A stretch of DNA of 16,043 nucleotides from PBB1 sp043749095 (GTDB taxonomy: Bacteria > Pseudomonadota > Gammaproteobacteria > Burkholderiales > Burkholderiaceae_C). The translations under genes were made by a program, and so were the position numbers. The notes beneath the pieces are model-generated. The model saw nothing but the letters and a program-made list of their open reading frames with translations, did no database searches and was not told where the DNA came from. The stretch is taken from NCBI GenBank assembly GCA_043749095.1, contig JAYVEB010000076.1, forward strand, positions 1 to 16,043, written 5' to 3'. The first letter of the stretch is position 1, and every line of letters begins with the position of its first letter. Of this stretch, positions 7,337-14,504 are shown in pieces.

Positions 7337-8776
7337 CTAGCCGGCCTTGCGCGAGAACAGCGCGCTCAGCACCTGCCGCCATGCGGATTCCTCAAAGCGG
7401 TAGACCAACGCCACGTAAGTCGCTGCGCCGACGGTGAGCATCACGACGAAGCTCAGCACGGCGGTGGGGTCGAGTGCCGTCTGGACCAACATGATGGAGA
7501 CGCACATCAGCAATGCGAACAATGCCGGCTTCGCCAAGGTCTTGAGGAATTCGGTGAGCGGCATCTGGGCGCAGCGCAGTGCGACGATCATGGTGGTGAG
7601 CCCGACAACCGAGTTGGCCACCGCGTAGCCGATGGCCACCGCCCTCAAGCCATACGGAATCAGCGCCAGCACCACGGCGAAGTACAGCAGCGCACCCGCC
7701 ACGCTGAGCTTGAAGACGGTCTTGGTCCGGCCCAGCGCAATCATCAGCGGTCCCGAGACATTGCCGATGCTCTGGATGATGAACGAGATGGCCATGATCC
7801 GTATCAGCACGACGAGGCCGGTCCAGTTCGGGCCGAAGACGTGCAGCACGAATTCATTGGCCAGCACCACCAGGCCCGAGTACAGCGGAAACACCAGCAA
7901 CGCCGTCCACGAGGTTGCCTTCAGCACGGCACTGCGCACTTTGTCGAGATCGTTCTGCACCTTGGCCAGCAGTGGGAAGATCACGCGCGAAATGGTGCTG
8001 GAAATCAGGTGCATCGGCGAATAAAGGATGGTTTGTGCCATGCCGTACTCGCCCAGGTCCTTGGCCGACAGTGCACGGCCGATGATGATGATGTCGAGGG
8101 TATTGCGCAGATAACTGGTGATCCCGGAGCCCAGCAGGTGCACGCCATGCAACAGCACGTCGCGCGCCGAGGCCAGCTGAAACTGCAGCGTCGGCAGCCA
8201 CTTGGCGTAAAAGACCAGCAGGCACCAGATGCACAGGTTGCCGATGATGGGCTGGAACACCAAGCCCCAGATGCCGAAACCCGCGGTGACCAGCCCGATG
8301 GTGGCCACGGCGCCCGCCAGGCTGCCCAAGCCTTGAGAGATCGCAATTTCCCGGTAGGCCAGTCGCTGCTGAAGGATGGCCATGGGCACCGGGGTCATGA
8401 AGTTCAGCAGCAGGCCCACAGCGGAGACGCGCAGGTAGGGCTCGATCGCGGGCTTCTGGTAGAACCAACCGGCCACCGGCGTCAACACGACCATCGCAAT
8501 CGACAGCACCGCACCGATGGCTGCGCTGACCCAGAAGCAGGTGCTGAGCGTCACCGCCGAGTTCTTCTGTGTGCGGACCAGGCCCGCCGAAATGCCGATG
8601 TCGCCGATCGCCTGCGCCAGGCCCACGACCAGCATGACCAGCGAGAACACGCCGATGTCGGCGGGCAGCAACCGGCTGGCCACGTAGAAGGTGGTCAGCA
8701 GCGAGAAGACTTGGCGAAAACCCAGTGCCAGACTGGTGAAGTAAGCGCCGCGGATACCGGCGTTTGCCAGGCTCAT
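7337..8776 (-). CDS. Wzx-type oligosaccharide flippase (MOP superfamily)
   Basis: This 479-residue inner-membrane protein has about 12 to 14 hydrophobic helices and belongs to the MOP exporters, polysaccharide transporter branch (WzxC/TuaB-like). It would flip an undecaprenyl-diphosphate-linked repeat unit to the periplasm. Visible features are the first helix after RGAYFTSLALGFRQ, the loop SRLLPADIGVFSLVM, GLVRTQKN, PMAILQQRLAYREIA and the midpoint segment RNTLDIIIIGRALSAKDLGEYGMA, all typical of the family. Length is normal. The open frame runs upstream to 9007, but that part lies over the preceding glycosyltransferase in another frame and is not homologous, so I start at the ATG at 8776. 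An ATG at 8815, two bases after the upstream stop, would add 13 residues and cannot be excluded. Its pairing with the Wzy-like ligase at 1946-3295 supports a Wzx/Wzy-type pathway. Confidence 0.92.
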   Translation of the reverse strand: MSLANAGIRGAYFTSLALGFRQVFSLLTTFYVASRLLPADIGVFSLVMLVVGLAQAIGDIGISAGLVRTQKNSAVTLSTCFWVSAAIGAVLSIAMVVLTPVAGWFYQKPAIEPYLRVSAVGLLLNFMTPVPMAILQQRLAYREIAISQGLGSLAGAVATIGLVTAGFGIWGLVFQPIIGNLCIWCLLVFYAKWLPTLQFQLASARDVLLHGVHLLGSGITSYLRNTLDIIIIGRALSAKDLGEYGMAQTILYSPMHLISSTISRVIFPLLAKVQNDLDKVRSAVLKATSWTALLVFPLYSGLVVLANEFVLHVFGPNWTGLVVLIRIMAISFIIQSIGNVSGPLMIALGRTKTVFKLSVAGALLYFAVVLALIPYGLRAVAIGYAVANSVVGLTTMIVALRCAQMPLTEFLKTLAKPALFALLMCVSIMLVQTALDPTAVLSFVVMLTVGAATYVALVYRFEESAWRQVLSALFSRKAG

Positions 8777-8816
8777 GGGTGGGGGCTCATGGCGGCGAGG
8801 TTCGTGTCCACGCATC

Positions 8817-9743
8817 TCAGCCAGCGGTGTGCGCCGCGGCTGTGCCGCCAGCGTAGAGCGCTGCGACTTGCGCTCCCCTGCGCGCATACATCCCGCCACT
8901 GAACCGAAAGGTGCCGAAGAAGTGCGCGAAGACGGCGTGGTCGATGTCGGCGTCCGGCCCCCAGAACGGGTAGGTGTCCACCGGCAGCACCAGGCTGTCG
9001 GGTGCATTGGCGGCGAAGAAGTTGGACGTGACCTGTTCAGAGCCCCAGCGGTGCCATTTGTCCTTGCCGATCAGCGCCTCCATGCGCTGTGAAAAGTCGC
9101 GGATGCGACCGACGTCCAGATACCCCGGCGCGAAGCCGGTGAAGCCGGCGCAGCCGCGCACGTACAGCATCTGCCCCGTCGGGTCCAGCGACTCCAGCGC
9201 GCATTCAGCAAGGCTTTGCACATGGTCGTCACGTCGCGCCTGGGCGTAGTGGCTGGCCTGCTGCAGCGGGATGGCGGCTCGGCCGCTGCTGGTGCCGAGC
9301 GTGAAGCTGCGGTGCTGCGCAATGCAGTCGAGCACCTCGGTCGGCCGCGCCAGTGTCAGCGTGTCAGCATCGAGCTGCACCGCATAGTGCTCGCAGTTCT
9401 GCGCCGCCAGCGTCAGCAGCCGCTCCCAGCAGCCACCCTCGGGCAGGCCGTCGGTCGCAACCGTGCGGCGCTCGATGAAACTCACCACGCCAAGGTGCTT
9501 CGTCAGCACGCTGCGGTCTTCGGCGGTCAGCCCATCGTCAACCACCACAAAGCCGCGCGGTGTGACGTGGCGAGCGAAGGATTTGGCCGCCAGCAGGTAC
9601 ATCGTCATGTCGGGGTGATAAGCCTGACTGACAACGACCACCGGGCTGGATGGGTCGCAGACGACCGGCGCGCTGCCGTAGATGCCTCGGCAACGCAGGT
9701 CCAGCCACGCCTTGCCGGCACGCTTCTTGAGGCCACTCCACAT
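8817..9743 (-). CDS. Putative GT-A-type glycosyltransferase, uncharacterised family
   Basis: This 308-residue protein has no family name I can assign. Strands VVVVSQAYHP (35-44) and GFVVVDDGLTAEDR (64-77), then AVQLDADTLTL (121-131) with a DxD-type site (D125, D127), suggest a GT-A nucleotide-sugar transferase. A later segment around WHRWGSEQVTSNFF holds a Glu that could serve as base or acceptor contact. No signal peptide or membrane helix is seen. The start is the ATG at 9743 because AGAGGA at 9751-9756 is seven bases upstream; the open frame reaches 9863 but would overlap the end of the asparagine-synthetase-like gene. It lies 56 bases after that gene and 40 bases before the flippase, within the minus-strand run. 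Function is inferred from the motif and context. Confidence 0.7.
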   Translation of the reverse strand: MWSGLKKRAGKAWLDLRCRGIYGSAPVVCDPSSPVVVVSQAYHPDMTMYLLAAKSFARHVTPRGFVVVDDGLTAEDRSVLTKHLGVVSFIERRTVATDGLPEGGCWERLLTLAAQNCEHYAVQLDADTLTLARPTEVLDCIAQHRSFTLGTSSGRAAIPLQQASHYAQARRDDHVQSLAECALESLDPTGQMLYVRGCAGFTGFAPGYLDVGRIRDFSQRMEALIGKDKWHRWGSEQVTSNFFAANAPDSLVLPVDTYPFWGPDADIDHAVFAHFFGTFRFSGGMYARRGAQVAALYAGGTAAAHTAG

Positions 9744-9750
9744 GCTGCTG

Positions 9751-9756
9751 TCCTCT
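9751..9756 (-). promoter_or_regulatory. Ribosome binding site deciding the glycosyltransferase start
   Basis: The minus strand reads AGAGGA here, seven bases before the ATG at 9743. This is one of the best ribosome binding sites in the minus-strand run and rules in favour of a 308-residue product. Confidence 0.6.
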
Positions 9757-9799
9757 GTCTTTCTGATGGTGGTGGCTGTGATGCCTGCAGCGGTAACGC

Positions 9800-11461
9800 T
9801 CAGTCGACCCGGTAGTCGGGCGCGTGAACCCGCAGCCAGTGCTCGAGCATGATCAGGATCCACACCATTTCGCCGTAATAACCGGCGTGCTCTGCCAGAC
9901 GTTGATCAAGCAACTCGCGCAGGAAAACGGGTTCGACGATGCCGCGGCCAGCCAGCGTGCCCAGCGCGGCCTGCGCCAGCCGGCGCAGGCCGTCGTGGCG
10001 CAGGGCCCACACGCCGAACGGCAAGCCGAAACCCTGCTTCTTCTTGGTGATGATGGCGTCGGGCAGGAAGCCGCGCAGCGCCTCCTTGAAGAACCAGCGA
10101 AGTTTGAGGCCGCGCAATTTGTAGGCAACGGGCAGGGCGGTCGAGAAGTCGACGAGTCCGGTGTCGAGCATCGGAAAGCCGACTTCAAGCCCGGCCAGAC
10201 GGCTCGTGCCGCAGACCTTCGGCAGGTCGTTCTCGGCCAGTGTGTAGCGCCAGTCGAAGGCCAGCTGCCGATTCAGCAGGCTGTCGGTTCGTGCTGACGA
10301 CCACACCGCCTGCTGCTCGCGCAGCGTCAGCGCAGCGTCCAGCTGTTGCCTGAAGGCCGGGCTGAGCACACGCTCCACGCCCAGGCGCAGCAGCAGGTTG
10401 TAGCTTTCCAGGCGCGCCGGCATCGGCTGCCGGGCCTGCTCGACATAGCTCCAGGCCTTGCGCAGCAGCGGCAGCCCGCGCACGCTGCTGGACAGCGGCT
10501 CGACGAGTCCGCCGCGCAGCGGTTCCGGTACCTGGCCATACCAGTTGAACACCCTCTGCTTCGCGTATCGCGTGTTGCCGCCGAACAGCTCGTCGCCGCC
10601 GTCGCCGGCCAGGATCCGGCTGACGCCGTCCTCGCGGGCCATGCGCGCGCAGTAGTAGGCGGGCAACGCCGACGAGTTGCCGAAGGGCTGGTCGTAACTG
10701 GCCGCCACCTCGGGGATGCTGCGCACCAGGTCGTCTGGTGTCACGTAGTACTCGTGATGCTCGGTGTCGAAGTGCTTCGCCGCCAGCCGGGCGTAAGCCA
10801 TCTCGTCGTAGCCGTCGGCGTCGAAGCCGATCGAATAGCTCGCCGCACGTTGCCCACTGGCCTCGCGGATCATGCCCGCCACCGTGGAGCTGTCGGTGCC
10901 GCCGCTCAGGTAGCACGCCGGCTTGCTGCCGTCGAGCTGCGTGGCCACGGCCTCGCGCAGCAGCGTCTTGAACCGATCGCGCAGCGCGTCGAAGCTCTCG
11001 CCATGGCCCGCATCGTCGAAGGTCGGCACCCAGTAAGGGGCGACGCGCAGGTGGCCGTTGGCGAACACCGCATAGTGGCCCGGTGGCAGCCTGAACACAC
11101 CCTGGTAGGCCGTGCGCGGCGACGGGATGGCGTGAAAGTAAAGGTAGTCGTAAATCGCCTGGGGATCAAGTGGGGCTGCCGGTCCGGCCAGCTCACCGGC
11201 ACGTTCGGCCACGACCATGTGGTCGCCATCGATGCGGTAGCACAGAGACTGGATTGCAAAGCGGTCGACCGCGAGTGTCATGCTCCCGCCGGGACCCGGT
11301 AGGGCCACCGCAAACGGGCCTTCCACCGCTGCGAGTGCCCTCGGCAGATCGGTGGCAGCCAAGGTCGTGCTCCAACCGTCTGCAACCGCTGTGTCGGAAC
11401 TGCTCTGCGTCTTGACCATCGGGGCAAATCGCGGCCTGCCCTTGAAAATTGGGGATGTCAT
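9800..11461 (-). CDS. Asparagine-synthetase-like protein lacking the glutaminase active half
   Basis: This 553-residue protein has a complete asparagine synthetase domain: PPi-loop SGGTDSS (186-192), SIGFDADGYDE (210-220), YDQPFGNSSALPAYY (256-270), AGDGGDELFGG (285-295) and KKKQGFGLPFG near the C-terminus. That domain adenylates a carboxylate and lets an amine attack it. In glycan loci such enzymes usually amidate a sugar acid. Its N-terminal region aligns only with the second half of a glutaminase domain (from about residue 43, VDRFAIQSLCYR at 65-76, LPPGHYAVF at 125-133). The first ~110 residues of a normal AsnB are replaced by about 40 unrelated ones, so Cys1, the RHRGPD block and the NGEIYN block are absent. 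It cannot release ammonia from glutamine. The ATG at 11461 and that at 11419 both lack a clear ribosome binding site. Confidence 0.88.
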   Translation of the reverse strand: MTSPIFKGRPRFAPMVKTQSSSDTAVADGWSTTLAATDLPRALAAVEGPFAVALPGPGGSMTLAVDRFAIQSLCYRIDGDHMVVAERAGELAGPAAPLDPQAIYDYLYFHAIPSPRTAYQGVFRLPPGHYAVFANGHLRVAPYWVPTFDDAGHGESFDALRDRFKTLLREAVATQLDGSKPACYLSGGTDSSTVAGMIREASGQRAASYSIGFDADGYDEMAYARLAAKHFDTEHHEYYVTPDDLVRSIPEVAASYDQPFGNSSALPAYYCARMAREDGVSRILAGDGGDELFGGNTRYAKQRVFNWYGQVPEPLRGGLVEPLSSSVRGLPLLRKAWSYVEQARQPMPARLESYNLLLRLGVERVLSPAFRQQLDAALTLREQQAVWSSARTDSLLNRQLAFDWRYTLAENDLPKVCGTSRLAGLEVGFPMLDTGLVDFSTALPVAYKLRGLKLRWFFKEALRGFLPDAIITKKKQGFGLPFGVWALRHDGLRRLAQAALGTLAGRGIVEPVFLRELLDQRLAEHAGYYGEMVWILIMLEHWLRVHAPDYRVD

Positions 11462-11701
11462 CGAGGTTCAGTGGGGTCTGTGGCGCCAAGCCCCGCGTGC
11501 TGCGTCGTACGGCCTGAGTGGGTGCGGCTCTGGCCGCAGTGCGCGAATTGTGGGCCACCGGCTCCCGCCGCGATCGCCCGCCTCAGTGGCACATGGCCCA
11601 GTCGCGGAGAACTCGCGTGAAGTTCTCCACTGCTTTGACTTTGTTGTGAGCAGGCGGTGTGCGGTAGCGCCAGTTCAGCGCCGGTCATTCACTCCGCCGG
11701 C
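11462..11701. other. Longest gene-free gap (240 bp) with a hairpin
   Basis: No coding sequence is credible here. The missing first half of the glutaminase domain is not encoded in any minus-strand frame, so the short downstream protein is not a simple frameshift product. The only clear structure is the inverted repeat at 11606-11628. A promoter for the asparagine-synthetase-like gene may lie here, but I see no convincing -35/-10 pair. Confidence 0.5.
11606..11628. repeat. 8-bp perfect inverted repeat in intergenic gap
   Basis: GGAGAACT at 11606-11613 and AGTTCTCC at 11621-11628 are perfect inverted copies around a 7-base loop. On the minus strand no T-run follows, so it is not a classical terminator for the TPR gene. 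An operator or an RNA processing hairpin ahead of the asparagine-synthetase-like gene is possible. Confidence 0.6.
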
Positions 11702-12445
11702 TCATCGCGAAGCCGCCGATGCCGGGCCGTCAGCGGGAGCCGATGCAGCTGATGCAGCTGACACAGCGCCATCCGGCCCCGCCACCGGCTCGCGCCACTG
11801 ACCAACCTCGATCAACTTGTTCTTCAACTTCTCGTTCTCCATGCCCAGCGCTGCGGCCAGGTGGGCTTGTTCAAGCGCCTGGTCGTAGGCCTTCATGTCG
11901 AAATAGCTCAGGCCGAGATTGAAGTGGGTGAACGGGTTGTCTCCGGCCTGCATACCAACGTAGCCGAGTTGCGCTCGCGCATCCTGAAGCCGGTTTTTTT
12001 TAATCAAGTACTGCGCGTAGATCATCCGGGCGATCAGGTCGTCAGCCCGCCAGCGAATCGCGCGTCGCAGGTAGCAATCGATCGTGTACCGCGCGCCCTT
12101 GGGCTCGTCGGTTCGTTCTCGCTCGCCCAAGCGGATCAGCGTCAGCAGGGCCCGATGGTGGTTGGGGTATGCGTGCAGCGTGTAATCCAGATCAGCGCCA
12201 AAGGAGTCGAACATGGGCTGGATCAGGTCTTCGACCTGCGGCTGAAAGTGGCCGCCTTCCACCGTGGACAGCAGCTTGCGGTCGGTGCGGTAGTCCATCG
12301 GCTCGACGCGCTTCGCGACCACCATCGTCCCGCATTCGAGCTCTTCCGCGGTCTTGGGCCGAATCAGCTGCGCCTGGGCCGATAAGGCGCCACCACAGCA
12401 GGCCAGCACCAGAAGTCGCGTAAGGAGGTGAGCGCAGAGTTTCAT
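11702..12445 (-). CDS. Exported tetratricopeptide-repeat protein of unknown function
   Basis: This 247-residue protein begins with a Sec signal peptide: basic start, hydrophobic core LLTRLLVLACCGGALS (7-22) and a likely cleavage after AQA (residue 25). The mature part has two pieces, a domain around 30-110 (LYS/Arg-rich, with DYTLHAYPNHHRALLTL at 87-103) and helical TPR-like repeats around 134-204 (DDLIARMIYAQYLIKKNRLQ then NPFTHFNLGLSYFDMKAYDQ). TPR proteins of this kind recur in polysaccharide loci and may scaffold secretion or assembly in the periplasm. The C-terminus (226-247) is low complexity, mostly Ala and Ser. The start ATG at 12445 has no clear ribosome binding site. The gene sits between the carrier protein gene and the asparagine-synthetase-like gene. 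I cannot assign a specific role. Confidence 0.85.
   Translation of the reverse strand: MKLCAHLLTRLLVLACCGGALSAQAQLIRPKTAEELECGTMVVAKRVEPMDYRTDRKLLSTVEGGHFQPQVEDLIQPMFDSFGADLDYTLHAYPNHHRALLTLIRLGERERTDEPKGARYTIDCYLRRAIRWRADDLIARMIYAQYLIKKNRLQDARAQLGYVGMQAGDNPFTHFNLGLSYFDMKAYDQALEQAHLAAALGMENEKLKNKLIEVGQWREPVAGPDGAVSAASAASAPADGPASAASR
11742..11759. repeat. 9-bp tandem repeat within the TPR gene
   Basis: GATGCAGCT occurs twice in direct succession, followed by a degenerate third copy. It encodes the Ala-Ala-Ser repeats of the protein's tail, so unit number could change without shifting the frame. Confidence 0.6.
11994..12001. repeat. A8/T8 homopolymer inside the TPR gene
   Basis: Eight T on the plus strand, eight A in the coding strand, reading ATT AAA AAA AAC for Ile-Lys-Lys-Asn (148-151). 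In this GC-rich gene such a run is exceptional. It contains A AAA AAC in frame, a heptamer on which ribosomes can slip by -1. Confidence 0.7.
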
Positions 12446-12496
12446 GCGGTGACTGTATGGCGTGCGCGCGGCAGGGACAAGGCGGCAGCCCGGCGG

Positions 12497-12754
12497 TCAT
12501 CGAATTCGTTCGAGCTTGGCAGTGACGAAATCGACCAGGCTACCGATGTTCTGAAAAACATCGCCATGGAGTTCATCGTCGCCGATGGCTATACCGAACC
12601 GTTCGGTCAGCCCGACGATCAGTGACAGCACCGCCATCGAGTCCAGATCAGGCATCACACCCAGCAATGCGGTGTCTCGCGTGTAGGCGGCGCCGCGGCC
12701 GTTCCAGTTCAGTACCCCGTCCAGCAACTGGATCACTCCCTGCGTCACATCCAT
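12497..12754 (-). CDS. Acyl carrier protein
   Basis: This 85-residue protein has the size and four-helix pattern of an acyl carrier protein. The segment PDLDSMAVLSLIVGLTERFG (35-54) includes Ser39 in the DSM motif, where a phosphopantetheine arm would attach, followed by the usual helix II. The C-terminal half (DDELHGDVFQNIGSLVDFVT) fits helices III and IV. It would carry an activated acyl group as a thioester. Carrier proteins of this kind accompany the AMP-forming ligase in exosortase A loci, and that ligase is the divergent neighbour here, so the two probably act together. The open frame extends to 13351 but that part overlaps the ligase gene; I start at the ATG at 12754. This appears to be the first gene of the minus-strand run. 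Confidence 0.88.
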   Translation of the reverse strand: MDVTQGVIQLLDGVLNWNGRGAAYTRDTALLGVMPDLDSMAVLSLIVGLTERFGIAIGDDELHGDVFQNIGSLVDFVTAKLERIR

Positions 12755-12898
12755 AACTGAGATTTTATGGGTTGCCCGTGAGCGAAGCCGTGCTGGGCTG
12801 TCGCCGCGACCCGTCACAAGGTCACGCATCGCAAGGCCTGCGGTGCCGCCTCCTGTGACATACTTTTTTTTTGACTGTTCGCCGATAGGCCAGACGAC
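12755..12898. promoter_or_regulatory. Divergent start region between carrier protein and acyl-CoA ligase genes
   Basis: These 144 bases separate two genes read in opposite directions, so they must hold promoters for both unless transcription comes from further away. No clear -35/-10 pair is visible. A GTGACA at 12855-12860 resembles a -35 element for the ligase, but no good -10 follows at the right distance. A T9 tract lies at 12864-12872. Confidence 0.45.
12864..12872 (+). repeat. T9 homopolymer upstream of the acyl-CoA ligase gene
   Basis: Nine T in a row end 26 bases before the ligase ATG. Tracts of this length can change by slippage and, in a promoter or leader, alter expression. Confidence 0.7.
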
Positions 12899-14497
12899 AT
12901 GAGCGATTCCTATCTGCTGCCCCATTTGATCCGCGTGGCGGCCGTCCGCTCGCCCGACGCGCCAGCCCTGGTCCACGGTGACGCGAGCCTGAGCTACGGT
13001 GAACTGGATGCTGCAGTCCAGGCTTTTGCTGGTGGGCTGGCGGCTCTGGGTTTGCAGCGCAGCGAGCGCGTGGCCATCTACCTTAACAAACGCGTAGAGA
13101 CGGTGATCGCGAGCTTCGCAGCCCCCGCCGCCGATGGCGCGTTCGTGCCGCTGAACCCCTTGCTCAAAGCAGACCAGGTGGGATTCATTCTGGACAACTG
13201 CGCCGTGCGCGTGCTCGTCACTTCGCCAGAGCGTCTGAGCCTGTTGGCGCCCGTTCTGGGGTCGTGCCCAACCCTGCAACACATCGTGCTGACCGCCCCA
13301 CTCGCCGAGCCGGTGGCGCTGCCACCGGGGTTGACGGTCCATTCCTGGCACGACCTCGGCGCGGCCGGGGCATCACCCATTCGGCGCTCGATCGACACCG
13401 ACATGGCTGCGATCCTCTACACCTCGGGCAGCACAGGCAAACCCAAGGGGGTGGTGCTGTCGCATCGCAACATGGTCGCCGGTGCCAAGAGCGTGGCCTC
13501 GTACCTCGAGAACCATGCTGGTGACACGCTGCTGGCCGCGTTGCCACTGTCCTTCGATGCCGGCTTCAGCCAGCTGACCACCGCTTTCCACAGCGGTGCG
13601 CGCGTCGTGCTGCTGAATTACCTGGTGCCGCGTGACGTGCTGAAGGCGGTCGTCAAACACCGCGTCACCGGCTTGACAGCAGTGCCGCCGCTCTACATCC
13701 AGCTCACGCAATTGGACTGGCCAGCTGGTGTCGACGAGCACCTGCGCTACTTCGCCAACACCGGCGGGCGCATGCCACGCGAGACGCTGGCGGCGCTGCG
13801 GACCCGCGTGCCGCGCAGCAAGCCCTTCCTGATGTACGGGCTCACGGAGGCGTTCCGCTCGACCTACCTGCTGCCGGAGGAAGTCGACCGCCGACCCGAT
13901 TCGATCGGCAAGGCGATCCCGAATGCAGAGATCCTCGTGCTGCGACCCGATGGCAGTGAGTGCGACACCGACGAGCCCGGCGAGCTGGTGCACCGCGGTG
14001 CCCTGGTCGGCATGGGCTACTGGAACGATGCCGAGAAAACGGCCGAGCGCTACAAGTTGCTGCCGGGCCGCGACAGCGCGCTGCAACTGCCTGAGTACGC
14101 GGTGTTCTCGGGCGACACGGTGCGGCGCGATGCCGAGGGCTTTCTTTACTTCGTCGGCCGCAACGACGAGATGATCAAGACCTCGGGCTACCGGATCAGT
14201 CCGACGGAAATTGAGGAGGTGCTGTACGCGACCCGGCTGGTCGGTGAGTGCGTCGCCTTTGGCGTCGAGCACGCGGTGCTGGGACAGACGGTGCATGTGA
14301 TCGCCACACCGCCAGCCGACGGCGGCGAGATCGATGTGGCGGCGCTGTTGCAGCAATGCCGTGTGCAGATGCCTGCCTACATGGTGCCGGCGGCTATAGA
14401 GGTCCGCACCGGCCCGCTGCCGCGCAATCCCAACGGCAAGATCGATCGCAAGCTACTCAGCACCGAGGTGTTGGCACGGATGGCCGCGCCGACCTGA
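12899..14497 (+). CDS. AMP-forming acyl-CoA ligase, exosortase A-associated type
   Basis: This 532-residue enzyme belongs to the ANL superfamily. It would activate a carboxylic acid with ATP and transfer it to a thiol, CoA or a carrier protein. Core motifs are intact: P-loop YTSGSTGKPKG (174-184), MYGLTEA (312-318), GDTVRRDAEGFLYFVGR (405-421), the hinge DEMIKTSGYRISP (423-435) and catalytic Lys514 in NPNGKIDRK. Length and segments such as YLNKRVETV fit the subfamily described as acyl-CoA ligase, exosortase A system-associated (TIGR03098). That subfamily is described as always adjacent to a PLP-dependent decarboxylase in exosortase A loci, which is absent here; the divergent neighbour is an acyl carrier protein instead. 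The substrate is unknown. The ATG at 12899 has a weak AGG ten bases upstream. The gene ends seven bases from the convergent acyltransferase. Confidence 0.93.
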   Translation: MSDSYLLPHLIRVAAVRSPDAPALVHGDASLSYGELDAAVQAFAGGLAALGLQRSERVAIYLNKRVETVIASFAAPAADGAFVPLNPLLKADQVGFILDNCAVRVLVTSPERLSLLAPVLGSCPTLQHIVLTAPLAEPVALPPGLTVHSWHDLGAAGASPIRRSIDTDMAAILYTSGSTGKPKGVVLSHRNMVAGAKSVASYLENHAGDTLLAALPLSFDAGFSQLTTAFHSGARVVLLNYLVPRDVLKAVVKHRVTGLTAVPPLYIQLTQLDWPAGVDEHLRYFANTGGRMPRETLAALRTRVPRSKPFLMYGLTEAFRSTYLLPEEVDRRPDSIGKAIPNAEILVLRPDGSECDTDEPGELVHRGALVGMGYWNDAEKTAERYKLLPGRDSALQLPEYAVFSGDTVRRDAEGFLYFVGRNDEMIKTSGYRISPTEIEEVLYATRLVGECVAFGVEHAVLGQTVHVIATPPADGGEIDVAALLQQCRVQMPAYMVPAAIEVRTGPLPRNPNGKIDRKLLSTEVLARMAAPT

Positions 14498-14504
14498 GTG
14501 CGAT

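Noticed and set aside
7841..8902. Plus-strand open frame of 353 codons opposite the flippase
   Set aside because: It is the complement of a clear membrane-protein gene, is rich in Gln, His and Arg, and has no recognisable motif. Long antisense frames are expected in GC-rich DNA.
8777..9007. N-terminal extension of the flippase frame
   Set aside because: It overlaps the end of the glycosyltransferase gene out of frame and encodes a hydrophilic sequence unlike the family start.
9744..9863. N-terminal extension of the 8817-9743 glycosyltransferase
   Set aside because: It would overlap the asparagine-synthetase-like gene, and the ATG at 9743 has a good ribosome binding site.
10346..11302. Plus-strand open frame of 318 codons opposite the asparagine-synthetase-like gene
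   Set aside because: The minus strand carries a full set of synthetase motifs. The antisense product is Arg-, His- and Val-rich without motifs or a ribosome binding site.
11587..11592. TGGCAC, half of a sigma-54 promoter, considered because exosortase A systems use sigma-54 regulation
   Set aside because: No TTGC-type -12 element follows at the required spacing, and it points away from any gene.
11606..11628. Hairpin as a rho-independent terminator of the TPR gene
   Set aside because: No T-run follows the hairpin on the minus strand.
12755..13351. Long N-terminal extension of the carrier protein frame
   Set aside because: Carrier proteins are about 80-90 residues, and the extension lies mostly antisense to the ligase gene.
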